A stretch of 51,091 bases of DNA from Bacteroidales bacterium (GTDB lineage Bacteria; Bacteroidota; Bacteroidia; Bacteroidales; Bacteroidaceae): positions 1 to 51,091 of the forward strand of contig JAATGU010000011.1 of assembly GCA_015654535.1 (NCBI GenBank), read 5' to 3'. The notes under the pieces were generated by a model. It was not told where the DNA came from. It searched no databases and saw only the letters and a program-made list of their open reading frames with translations. A program made the position numbers and the translations under genes. Positions within the stretch are counted from its first letter, which is position 1. Every line of letters begins with the position of its first letter. Shown piece by piece: positions 43,173-51,091 of the stretch.

Positions 43173-44549
43173 TTATTCTTCATTAGCAATTTTGCGGAGT
43201 AAGTAATTTCCGGAATCTCCAACAAAGAAACATTGTCTCTCTTCGTCATAAATGATTCCTTCCGGGGAATTGAAGCGGGCTTCGGTGCGTAAATCACCAT
43301 CTGAATATCCTTTATCGCCATTATTACCTCTTCCTGCAAACGTACTAACTCTTCCCAAGGGTGTCAATTTCCGTACGGCATGATTATTTTTATCACAGAA
43401 ATAGAAATCATATTCGTCTGCCTGACCTGCGTATTCCGGATTTTTTGCAAATGTACCTTGTACTGGGCCGTTTAGGCGAGCACTACTCCCTACTCCGTCA
43501 GCATACCCTGCAGTTCCCGCCAATCCACAGACAAGATATGGAGTTGTAAATGTCTTTTTGTCCCAATCATAATCAGAACGCATTATGTAATTTTTCTCAT
43601 ATCCAATAAGATACGCATAATTTCCTGTTGGATGAATGACTAAATAAACAGCAACCGCTGTATATGGATAATTGAATGCCAACTCATCTTTTTTAGTTTC
43701 AAAATCATACCGGCGTATATCACCGGCCCTATATCTTGTGTAATATAATTCGCCGTTTACAGGATGAATTGCTGCACCATTAACCCCTCGGGCTACATTT
43801 AGATTTTCTTTTTGTGTAAAGTTGGACGAACGCGTACTCAAATAATTGCCTATTTTAGTATCACTAGCATGGTTGTGTGAAATAACCATATCACCATTCA
43901 TTGTCCAGCTTAGAGCGTCTACTCTGTCGAGACCAGTACTAAAGTAGCTTACATATTCTTTTTCAAAATCAATCAAACGGCAACTTTCCGTATCACCGGC
44001 ATAATACAAATGATTATGATTTTGAGGATCGAATGTGAGCCAAAATATTCTCATTAATGCTCCACAATCATTGAATGGACCTTCTTTCTTCACAACATCA
44101 TTAGCATTCTCATAATGCTTTCCCAAAAAGGTAGTCACACGCAACTTCTTTTGGTAAGCAAATGTTTTTTCAGCTTTTCCATTAGCAATTTCTTCACCAT
44201 CAACTCCAAGTATGCACACTTCTATGTCTCCAGTATAAGCTTTCGCCGGAACGATGCAATACAAACTTTCGTTCTTTACTCCTATTACTTTCGCATCTTG
44301 CCCGCCAATGGTCACTTTCACTTTCGAAATATCATTTCCAAAATTATCTCCATAAAGAACTAAGCGACTGCCTAATCCTCCTTCTTTAGGAGTAAAATCG
44401 GAAATAACTATCGGTATGTCTGGGGAGAAGGGAAGATCTCCTTCTTTTTCACTATTGTCTTTGCAACCAAGAAAGCAAAGAGCAATAAATGCTAGCATAA
44501 CACCATATAAGTGCCCATGCTCACTTTTCCAATAATTACTTTTTTTCAT
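43173..44549 (-). CDS. IPT/TIG and NHL-repeat surface lipoprotein
   Basis: A 458-residue lipoprotein with lipobox FLGC (Cys29). Residues about 45-125 form an IPT/TIG Ig-like domain (TPKEGGLGSRLVLYGDNFGND, then GDIEVCI). The rest looks like an NHL-type six-bladed propeller: HLYYAGDTESCRLID, GAAIHPVNGELYYTRYRAGDIRRYD, FYFCDKNNHAVRKLTPLGRVSTFAG, NSPEGIIYDEERQCFFVGDSGN. It is the first gene of the susCD operon. Such lipoproteins are candidate surface glycan-binding proteins that recruit oligosaccharides to SusCD. No catalytic residues can be assigned. Confidence 0.85.
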   Translation of the reverse strand: MKKSNYWKSEHGHLYGVMLAFIALCFLGCKDNSEKEGDLPFSPDIPIVISDFTPKEGGLGSRLVLYGDNFGNDISKVKVTIGGQDAKVIGVKNESLYCIVPAKAYTGDIEVCILGVDGEEIANGKAEKTFAYQKKLRVTTFLGKHYENANDVVKKEGPFNDCGALMRIFWLTFDPQNHNHLYYAGDTESCRLIDFEKEYVSYFSTGLDRVDALSWTMNGDMVISHNHASDTKIGNYLSTRSSNFTQKENLNVARGVNGAAIHPVNGELYYTRYRAGDIRRYDFETKKDELAFNYPYTAVAVYLVIHPTGNYAYLIGYEKNYIMRSDYDWDKKTFTTPYLVCGLAGTAGYADGVGSSARLNGPVQGTFAKNPEYAGQADEYDFYFCDKNNHAVRKLTPLGRVSTFAGRGNNGDKGYSDGDLRTEARFNSPEGIIYDEERQCFFVGDSGNYLLRKIANEE

Positions 44550-44748
44550 AAATTAAATTTTAAATCAGTTAATAAAAGTTCTCATCTTCTGCTTTTCTGT
44601 AAAATAACTCCATGATATAGAGTTGTTTGAAAATTGATATATAATTCGATAGATTAAGAACAATAGGTGTAGATAATATCTTCATGATCGGCTCACTGCA
44701 AGCAATTATTAATAACCGGCTCTTTTGTGGTCATGATAAATTGCTTCT

Positions 44749-44762
44749 TAGGTATTTACCTA
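44749..44762. promoter_or_regulatory. Perfect palindrome TAGGTATTTACCTA, candidate operator
   Basis: TAGGTA-TT-TACCTA is a perfect 6-bp inverted repeat, 200 bp upstream of the start of the susCD operon. A further 8-bp inverted repeat, AAGCAATT (44700-44707) with AATTGCTT (44739-44746), lies just next to it. No -7 box was found close to the gene. Confidence 0.35.
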
Positions 44763-44890
44763 CGTAATATTAAGGATAATTGTATTATGTTTAAAGCAAC
44801 TGACGTGGGTCCAAAATATTCTTGGAGCGTTTTATTGCAATTCAATAAGTTTACTAAGTAATTAGTAGTAACTCATTAATTATTTTCTGA

Positions 44891-45106
44891 TTAGTGTTGA
44901 AAAAAAATCCATCTTTGAATCTTATATCTGACGTTATTTAGCCTATTTTCTTGTAATAGTAAGTGTTGATTTGTTGTGCTTTTCATTATTTTCTTTTCAG
45001 TATCATCGTTATTATCATCACCTTTACATGACATTAATAATGAGTCTTCTGTCAATAAGTATATGAAATCTGGTTGTGACACTCCTTTTATTGATCTGTT
45101 GTTCAT
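44891..45106 (-). CDS. Hypothetical 71-residue protein
   Basis: An open frame from ATG at 45106 gives a 71-residue product with IYLLTEDSLLMSCKGDDNNDDTE, which resembles a degenerate lipobox (LMSC) followed by acidic surface-export residues. Its C-terminus is basic (VRYKIQRWIF). There is a promoter-like box 88 bp upstream. No family is recognised. It may be a short gene or the worn-out beginning of a lipoprotein gene in the decayed spacer. Confidence 0.25.
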   Translation of the reverse strand: MNNRSIKGVSQPDFIYLLTEDSLLMSCKGDDNNDDTEKKIMKSTTNQHLLLQENRLNNVRYKIQRWIFFQH

Positions 45107-45177
45107 TGCATATAGATTTAAGTTGTAGTGTATTTCTTAATACACATGATAAAAAATAATAATGTTGGTTATTGATT

Positions 45178-45201
45178 GGTCATTTAGTTGACCCAAATGT
45201 A
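45178..45201 (-). promoter_or_regulatory. Putative -7 box with adjacent GGTCA-N6-TGACC inverted repeat
   Basis: Minus-strand TACATTTG (45194-45201) matches TAnnTTTG. Immediately downstream on the same strand is a 5-bp inverted repeat GGTCA-N6-TGACC (45178-45193), which would overlap the transcription start and could be an operator. A transcript from here would run through the hypothetical 71-codon frame towards the susCD operon. Confidence 0.35.
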
Positions 45202-45598
45202 GAATTTGTACTTCTTATACTGAGAGCGTTCACAAACTGCAACATAAGAAGTAATCTAAGCGGTTTATCCAAATACCATTTCAGTTATTCATGATGTTCA
45301 TTAGCTATTTTTATATTGCTAATATTACATATTGTTTACCTAAAATTTATCATCTGTAATTCGTATTTTTCCATATTAAAAGTGCTTTTTCATTAACGAT
45401 TTATGGTTCTTTATTTTGCTAAGTGAGGCGAAAATAGAGAATTATATATTATTAAGATAAAACGATAGAGTCAATAAATAGAACATTAATTTCAAATTAG
45501 TCTAATGAAAAGTTTGTTGCATACTTTTCTTATTTTCTTCTATTTTTGTAATGCAAGATGATGAATTTAATATATGTTCCGGGGATGTAAGTTAGAGA

Positions 45599-45680
45599 GT
45601 GTTAGTTAAATTCTCATAAAGTACTCATCGCTCGGAGAAAGCCTAGTGGCAAGGGGGCCCGTCACGATGAGCGAAATCTA
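45599..45680 (+). mobile_element. Probable fragment of a group II intron (domain I, 5' part)
   Basis: The stretch GAGAAAGCCTAGTGGCAAGG (45635-45654), followed by GGGGCCCGTCACGATGAG and GCGAAATCT, strongly resembles the 5' part of bacterial group II introns of the GAAAGCCUAGUGGCgAGGG...CCGUC...GCGgAAUCUGAAGGAAGC type as I remember them. A stem CTCATCG (45624-45630) with CGATGAG (45665-45671) closes it. GTGTTAG at 45599 could be the intron start. After AATCT the expected continuation is missing, and no reverse transcriptase or domain V is seen, so it is a remnant. The rest of the spacer 44550-46133 is AT-rich and shows no convincing gene. Confidence 0.4.
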
Positions 45681-45810
45681 TATACTACTGATTATAATGC
45701 ACTTGAATTCAAAACGATTTTCATACTTCTACGAACTGCCTACCTTTTTCTCATTTTCTTTGAAGTGAGAGAAATAAATCTTTAATTTGTGAGTTATTAT
45801 AGAAAAAGTA

Positions 45811-45963
45811 ATGGAAGCTGCTAAACGACTCACTCTTATCACACATAACTTAGTTTGGTTGCTGCTGCTGGTTATTCCGTATGTTTCAACCGATCAGGTT
45901 TCCACGTTGTTGGATCCGGCTTCCAATCATGCGGTTGAGACCAAGAGTGTTACGATACCGTAG
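45811..45963 (+). CDS. Small open frame with a hydrophobic segment, doubtful
   Basis: From ATG 45811 to TAG 45961-45963 the frame gives 50 residues (MEAAKRLTLITHNLVWLLLL, then IPYVSTDQVSTLLDP). It holds one membrane-like segment. The local GC content is higher than in the surrounding spacer, which suggests imported or remnant coding DNA, possibly on either strand. No family is recognised and no promoter is evident. Confidence 0.2.
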   Translation: MEAAKRLTLITHNLVWLLLLVIPYVSTDQVSTLLDPASNHAVETKSVTIP

Positions 45964-46068
45964 CTTGAACCGTCGCAAATGATCTGAATAATAGTCATCG
46001 GAAAGCTTGGATTTGAGATTAAAATGTAGTAATTTTATTGCTGTAATCCTAATTTAAGTTCGGGCAAT

Positions 46069-46117
46069 AAAAAATAAGAGGGTGTGTCAAAAAAGTCGAC
46101 ATACCCTCTTATTTTTT
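46069..46117. terminator. Bidirectional terminator after the CE8 gene
   Basis: A stem of about 14 bp, AAATAAGAGGGT (46072-46083) with ACCCTCTTATTT (46103-46114), continued by TGTC/GACA inside, flanked by an A-run (46069-46074) and a T-run (46112-46118). It ends the PL1-CE8 transcript 17 bp after the CE8 stop. Confidence 0.85.
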
Positions 46118-46133
46118 TAATAAATGATAACGA

Positions 46134-49100
46134 TTATCTGACTATTAACACGGTTTTTTTTGCAGCTTCGGCAGTAACTACTTTTACAATATAAGTTCCT
46201 TTTTCTAAAGGGAAATGTGTATTACCAATAACTTTACCCGATTGTATCAATGCTCCACTCATGGAATATATCGAAACCGTAGCCCCGGATTCTATACCCG
46301 ATACATAAATTTCTTCCTGAGCAGCAGAAATGCTGATTGCTGTTTTACTTGTTTGATCAAGGCCAGTGCCTACATTGGCTGTATAAGTATTGGACATTGG
46401 ACTTAAACCACCAAATTCATTGGCAGCCTGAACAAAATACACATCACCAGTTACCGCAGCATTATCTGTGAAACTTAAATCCGTGGTGAATTTTACCACT
46501 TTCCCGTTTTTAGTAATCACATAACAGATAGTATATTCCACTTTAGACCAAGATATTGTTTTAGAATCTCCTGCAATAACGGGAGCAAGGACCGATTCGG
46601 TAACCAAAGTGGGCTGCCAGTCATCACTACCTCCTAACACATTCTTCAAGGTATAAGTCGCTGCTTCTGCGTCTGTCAATGATTTTTTTGCTTTTCCTTT
46701 GACGGTGGAAAGGACATTCCCCGAATCATCTTTCACATCATATTCATAATCTTCTATTCTGGAACTAAGATCTACTTTATTTCCATCCTTATCCATCGTA
46801 TTGTAATCGGCAAAAATAGCAGGAATAGCTCCCATTTTATAATACCAACCTGAAGGATAAATATTAATCATACTCTTAGTATTAAGAAACACCGTTTTAG
46901 GAGAACCGATCCATGGGCGACCTAAATAAATATTTGTAGTAGCTACCTTATCAGCAGGAGCATCAATCGTACAATTATTGAACACATATCCCCATGCTGT
47001 AGAAGCACTGTGACTGGGTGCAACAATATAACCGCCGCTTTCACGAACAATATTCAATGTGCATGCGTCAAAGTACACATCACCAGCTCCATAAATAAAG
47101 TCCACCGCACCTTCAATAAAACAATTTTTCAAATAATGTCTGTCAGTGATTCCACTGGTAGAAGTACGGTAGGTATCCTGATAACTTCTCAATGCACAAT
47201 TGTTTAAGATTGCTTTATCACCATCAGTAAATAAAGCCAACGCCTGAGGGCCGGCATTTTGTTCCATACCCCAACTATTATCAAAAGTTATATTTTCAGC
47301 ATAAAAGTTATCTCCTGAAACGTAGACTGTGGCCCCTACCTTCACATCTACAGCATTGGTTCCCCCACAGAGTAGATTATCAGAAATAAAAACTTTATCT
47401 CTGGCCTGACCTATCAAGTAAATATTAGGTTTATCAATCGCTACATGCCCTTTATACGTACCTTCTTTAATAAAGATAAGCCATGGAATGGCACTCGTTG
47501 CAGGAGCTGCTTTCACAGCATCCGATACAGTGGTGTAATCCCCGCTTCCATCTGCGGCAACTACCGCATCATAAAGTTTGGCAGCAGGCTGCACTTTCTG
47601 CATGGTTCTAAAAGTAATTGTAGTTCCGGCAAACAAATTACCGGACATATCCTTAATAGCTCCTTCCGGCACTGTAAAGGTATAAGAAGTATCATAAGAA
47701 AGGCCGGAATATTTAAAGATCACAGTCGAACTTCCATAAGTTCCGACAATAGTTTCACTATTTAAGGCACAATCTCCTGTACCAGCCTGTACTCTCTCAT
47801 TAAAGTTTAAAATCACAGAGCCCGTTGCAGAGACTCCCACTCCATTGTCCACAGGAAGAGAAGAGATCAATACGGGTGCTGTTGTATCATCAATAATTTC
47901 CTTATCTGCAAAAACAAAAATATCAGTAATGGAAGTTCCGTCATTTGTCTGATCAGCATTTACCACTTCAGAAGTATAGTCAGGAATCCAACGAATATAC
48001 ACTTTTTCTTTTCCGTTGGTTTCTTCAGGCAAAGTAACACTGGAATCGTACCATGCCTGTTGTGCATCAAATGTGACACTGCCTAATTTTGTAAATGAAT
48101 TCCCGTCGAGAGAATATTCAATATTTTCCACCTTATATCCATAATAGCAAGATAAAAGCTTTGATTTCACTACAATATTTGTGTAACTTATGGTAGAAAA
48201 GCTTGCTTGAAAATAATAATTATCAGTAGGTTTTTGCCAATTTACAGCTGCATGTTTGCTATAGTGGTATTGAGCATCACCTTTTGCTAACCATCCGGAA
48301 GAAGTTCCATCAACTTTCTGTAATTTAAAGATTCCTGCGTTACTTGACTCAGATTTAAAATCACCCGCACGGTCCTGCTTCGGTTCTGTCGTGTAGAAAT
48401 CCCATCCCACAATATAAGACACCGCACTAAAGGTTGCTTTTATTTGCGTATCCGCATCTATTGTTAATGTCCTGACCGGATTAGTGGAACCATCCTCCCA
48501 ATTATTGAATTTAATCAGATCATTGGATTCGGCAGTCAAAGTTATAGCCGTACCTGCCTCATATTTCCCGTTAGTCGCAGCTGGAGTAATAGTCACTCTA
48601 CCCTGAGAATCTCCTAATATATTCAAAGTAAACGCATAAGTTTGTTTAGTATCAAACACTGCCCTTACATTTGAATTATCGGTTAACGTATAACTAAACG
48701 GATTATCAGTAGATAAATCTTCACTTGTTGTTGCGTTTATCCATTTAGAAAATTTATACCCAAAGTTAGGTGTAGCCGTAAGTGAAACAACTGTGTTCCA
48801 ATCAAATTCAGTCCCTTGAGGATTAACTGAAACAGTGCCTGCATCAGTAGGACTAACTTCAGTAGCAAGAGTGACTTGCTCTGTAGTAACATCCACATTT
48901 CCGTTGATATCCAAACTAGTCAAATAAGCATTCTGAGCTGGAGCAAGGTTCGTAAACTTGATGGCAACATCCTTCTCATTTACCGGTATTTCTACTAATT
49001 GTCCACCAGCAGGGTTAGCCGCAGTATTATAAATAATTGTCCAATCTCCCGTACCTACTTTTTTAGATACGATAACTCCTCTTGAGCCTCCTGTTGCCGC

Positions 49101-49463
49101 AACAACAAAAGAAAGTGTAGTGATGGATTTTAAAGGAGAAAGTTCAACGGACATGTCTACACTGGCAAAGGTTCCAGTATTTTTTTCCATCATTAAATAT
49201 CCCGGAGTAACCACTGCCGAGGTAAATTTAGAATTTGTTCCTTGAGGAGCCACACTGACTCCAGTCAAAGAAAAATTTAAAGTTTCATTACTAAACTGAG
49301 TGGCTTTAGATATTTGCACAGGAGTAACACTTGAAGCCACTACGTCCCAGTCCTGAAAAGTTGTGCTGTAGATTAACCTTTCTTTTTCCACTGCCTGCAT
49401 TGCAAGCGGCAATAGAACAATTAAGACTACAAAAAGTAATTTGAGTAATTTTTGTTTGTTCAT
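46134..49463 (-). CDS. Multi-domain pectinesterase (CE8) with T9SS-type C-terminal domain
   Basis: A 1109-residue secreted protein. Signal peptide to about 24 (LAMQAVE). Then: a beta-sandwich (about 28-190); two divergent InlB-type B-repeats (about 195-345; GYKFSKWINATT and IKFNNWEDGST); a second beta-sandwich (about 348-520); a Big_5/SbsA-type Ig domain (about 530-620; DNGVGVSATGSVILNFNERV); the pectin methylesterase beta-helix from about 633 (DGSGDYTTVSDAV) with QDTYRT, the catalytic VDFIYGAG (Asp near 787) and GRPW; and a C-terminal sorting domain (SGIESGATVSIYSMSG...GTYIVKVV). It removes methyl esters from homogalacturonan, making it accessible to lyase and polygalacturonase. It follows the PL1 gene after 82 bp. 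Confidence 0.92.
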   Translation of the reverse strand: MNKQKLLKLLFVVLIVLLPLAMQAVEKERLIYSTTFQDWDVVASSVTPVQISKATQFSNETLNFSLTGVSVAPQGTNSKFTSAVVTPGYLMMEKNTGTFASVDMSVELSPLKSITTLSFVVAATGGSRGVIVSKKVGTGDWTIIYNTAANPAGGQLVEIPVNEKDVAIKFTNLAPAQNAYLTSLDINGNVDVTTEQVTLATEVSPTDAGTVSVNPQGTEFDWNTVVSLTATPNFGYKFSKWINATTSEDLSTDNPFSYTLTDNSNVRAVFDTKQTYAFTLNILGDSQGRVTITPAATNGKYEAGTAITLTAESNDLIKFNNWEDGSTNPVRTLTIDADTQIKATFSAVSYIVGWDFYTTEPKQDRAGDFKSESSNAGIFKLQKVDGTSSGWLAKGDAQYHYSKHAAVNWQKPTDNYYFQASFSTISYTNIVVKSKLLSCYYGYKVENIEYSLDGNSFTKLGSVTFDAQQAWYDSSVTLPEETNGKEKVYIRWIPDYTSEVVNADQTNDGTSITDIFVFADKEIIDDTTAPVLISSLPVDNGVGVSATGSVILNFNERVQAGTGDCALNSETIVGTYGSSTVIFKYSGLSYDTSYTFTVPEGAIKDMSGNLFAGTTITFRTMQKVQPAAKLYDAVVAADGSGDYTTVSDAVKAAPATSAIPWLIFIKEGTYKGHVAIDKPNIYLIGQARDKVFISDNLLCGGTNAVDVKVGATVYVSGDNFYAENITFDNSWGMEQNAGPQALALFTDGDKAILNNCALRSYQDTYRTSTSGITDRHYLKNCFIEGAVDFIYGAGDVYFDACTLNIVRESGGYIVAPSHSASTAWGYVFNNCTIDAPADKVATTNIYLGRPWIGSPKTVFLNTKSMINIYPSGWYYKMGAIPAIFADYNTMDKDGNKVDLSSRIEDYEYDVKDDSGNVLSTVKGKAKKSLTDAEAATYTLKNVLGGSDDWQPTLVTESVLAPVIAGDSKTISWSKVEYTICYVITKNGKVVKFTTDLSFTDNAAVTGDVYFVQAANEFGGLSPMSNTYTANVGTGLDQTSKTAISISAAQEEIYVSGIESGATVSIYSMSGALIQSGKVIGNTHFPLEKGTYIVKVVTAEAAKKTVLIVR

Positions 49464-49545
49464 GTTTATAGATTTAATTAATAAAAAAATAGACTACAAT
49501 ATTATTATGATTACAGCTAATCAATGTGCATATTTTGAGAAAAAT

Positions 49546-51091
49546 TCATTTCAGAATTTTACAGGTCGTTGATTCTCCGTTATTATCATAGATTCTTAAA
49601 AGATAATAGCCTCCGTCTAAAGAAGAAAGGTTGATATTAGTTTGCGTCCCTTCCAGCAAAAATACATGAAGAAGGTTTCCTAAGTAGTTTAGCAATTCTG
49701 CTTTTATCAATTCTGTATTACTCGATAAAGTCAAGATATCCTTCACGGGATTAGGATAAACCTTTACTTCTAATTTATCTTGTTTTAAACTCTCTGAAGA
49801 AATAGAAGTGGAAATCGTTCCTCCATCATTTTGCTGGTTAGTAATCTCTTCTACCAAACTATTTAAATAAATTTCGAGATTAGTGTACTGCCCTTCTGAA
49901 TCGAGATTTTTATCATTTCTGTCCGTCGCAAGAGAAGGATTGAGCCCATGGGTAATTTCCCAATCATCCGGCATGCCATCTCCATCAGTATCAACGGGAA
50001 CAGCTGTCTGTACGAGCGCAGGCCAGGGAGACCAGTCGTCAGTAGCTCCTATAGACTTTGTATCATCCTGGCTGTCGATAATTCCAGGATAAGAAGAACC
50101 GGATTTTGAACCAGTGAAGGTAAAAGTCTTATTTTGAGTTTCAGAAACGATACGCCGATCAATTTCATCACGTGAAAGAGAACATCCTGCAAAAAGCAAT
50201 ACTTGTTCATAAGCTTTCTGGGCAGTATGAGTAGTAATCACTCCCGTGGGAAGAGAGGAAGTTAGCCTGATTGTGTCTTTGGTTGTCGCACCTATATTAT
50301 AGCTGCTTGATATTTGAGCATAAACGCCTTTTGTCCAGTTATCACTAGTTACAGTAGAATTACCTTCCATTATATTCCCATCAATATAAAACTTACCCCA
50401 AACATTAAGCATCGGTTTAAATGCAGGATATGTATCCACATACTCCTGTGTACGAATATCAATAGCCAGAATTCTATACTTTACCAAACTGCTGGCATTC
50501 GCTGTTGCCGGTCCCGGTTTATAATAATTATTCACGATGTTTACTTTCATGCCTTCACCGCCATAGCAACCATTTCCCTTCCAATTATAAAATACATTAT
50601 TTCTTAAATCCACCAATTCGCGAATCTGTGTTGTTTCTGCCGGACCAAGACGAGGCATTCTACTATCATGATGTGCCATCAAATTATGATGAAAAGAAGC
50701 ATGATCACCTCCCCAGATAGCTCCATACCCATGTGCGCCTTTCGTATGTCCGGAAAGTCTCATGCTTTCGGAAATGATAGACCATTGTAACGTTAAGTTC
50801 TCCGTTCCATAGAGTGAACAACATTCATCTGACGACCAACTGATTGAGCAATGGTCCACAATTATATTCTTGTAATCACGTGTACCAAGTGCATCTGCGC
50901 CATCTGCATTTATATTTTCTCTATCGCCCATCCTAAACCGCAAATAACGAATAATCACATTATTACAATTAATAGTGACCGGCCAACCAGCCAGACAAAT
51001 ACCATCGCCCGGAGCCGTTTGTCCTGCAATAGTAATATTGTTATTCTTTATTTTCAACGGTTGTTTTAATTGAATCGTGCCCGAAACATCA
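49546..51091 (-). CDS. Pectate lyase family 1 with T9SS-type C-terminal domain (5' end outside window)
   Basis: The frame stays open to the right window edge, so the N-terminus is missing; 514 residues are visible. The beta-helix of PL1 shows ITIAGQTAPGDGICL, NVIIRYLRFRMGD, DALGTRDYKNIIVDHCSISW, WGGDHASFHHNLMAHHDSRMPRL (Arg of the lyase site) and VNIVNNYYKPG. A linker with a calcium-binding repeat (DTDGDGMPDDWEITHGL) leads to a Por/T9SS sorting domain (EVKVYPNPVKDILTL...GGYYLLRIYDNNG). It cleaves de-esterified homogalacturonan by beta-elimination, cooperating with CE8 directly downstream. Confidence 0.92.
   Translation of the reverse strand, partial: DVSGTIQLKQPLKIKNNNITIAGQTAPGDGICLAGWPVTINCNNVIIRYLRFRMGDRENINADGADALGTRDYKNIIVDHCSISWSSDECCSLYGTENLTLQWSIISESMRLSGHTKGAHGYGAIWGGDHASFHHNLMAHHDSRMPRLGPAETTQIRELVDLRNNVFYNWKGNGCYGGEGMKVNIVNNYYKPGPATANASSLVKYRILAIDIRTQEYVDTYPAFKPMLNVWGKFYIDGNIMEGNSTVTSDNWTKGVYAQISSSYNIGATTKDTIRLTSSLPTGVITTHTAQKAYEQVLLFAGCSLSRDEIDRRIVSETQNKTFTFTGSKSGSSYPGIIDSQDDTKSIGATDDWSPWPALVQTAVPVDTDGDGMPDDWEITHGLNPSLATDRNDKNLDSEGQYTNLEIYLNSLVEEITNQQNDGGTISTSISSESLKQDKLEVKVYPNPVKDILTLSSNTELIKAELLNYLGNLLHVFLLEGTQTNINLSSLDGGYYLLRIYDNNGESTTCKILK

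Noticed and set aside
45811..46020. Transposase remnant on the minus strand in the GC-richer patch
   Set aside because: Frames in this patch give short basic stretches, but none match a transposase motif I can name; kept only as a doubtful small open frame.

Overview
The window looks like a chromosomal segment of a plant-polysaccharide-degrading member of the Bacteroidales, close to Bacteroides. The signs are a SusC/SusD pair, lipoproteins with Bacteroidetes-type lipoboxes, TAnnTTTG-type -7 promoter boxes ahead of many genes, an HYC_CC_PP-type small cysteine protein, and AT-rich spacers. Two secreted pectin enzymes end in Por/T9SS-type C-terminal sorting domains. That suggests an environmental, rumen or digester relative rather than a typical gut Bacteroides, but this is inference.

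Layout. (1) 1-140: right end of an ISL3-type insertion sequence, cut by the window edge. (2) 285-5623: three-gene operon of a TonB-dependent receptor without SusD, an Ig/beta-helix lipoprotein and a secreted metallophosphoesterase; possibly an outer-membrane uptake system for a phosphorylated compound. (3) 5778-6577: an exported YhcH/YiaL-type protein whose stop codon overlaps the start of a very basic 48-residue protein. (4) 6744-11978 (minus): GH31 and GH3 exo-glycosidases behind a broken ECF sigma-factor gene. (5) 12085-19745 (minus): copper/silver-type RND efflux operon (HYC_CC_PP protein, CusA, TolC-like channel with a Met-rich segment, CusB with a metal-binding N-terminus, periplasmic HMA protein), with a structured leader before cusA and a 15-bp direct repeat at both ends. 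(6) 19882-27521: housekeeping and amino-acid genes (two GNAT acetyltransferases, a NarL-type response regulator, mnmA, metY, cysK, an S41 peptidase-like lipoprotein lacking the usual lysine, a secreted esterase).

(7) 27522-51091: pectin utilisation. Left of centre is GH28 - DUF4861 - GH43 (plus), preceded by a 938-bp regulatory-looking spacer. Then come gph, an aldehyde dehydrogenase and an aldo/keto reductase. On the minus strand follow PL1 pectate lyase (cut by the right edge), CE8 pectinesterase, a 1.6-kb decayed spacer with a probable group II intron fragment, and an operon of IPT/NHL lipoprotein, SusC, SusD and a DUF4361-like lipoprotein. The proposed flow: CE8 de-esterifies and PL1 cleaves homogalacturonan outside the cell, the SusCD complex with two surface lipoproteins captures and imports oligomers, and GH28, GH43 and the DUF4861 protein finish them in the periplasm. 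No local HTCS or other PUL regulator is seen; it may lie beyond the right edge.

No rRNA, tRNA or CRISPR array was recognised. The best candidates for something undescribed are the TonB/beta-helix/phosphoesterase operon, the secreted YhcH plus basic micro-protein pair, the structured and repeat-flanked copper operon, and the repeat-rich spacer ahead of GH28.
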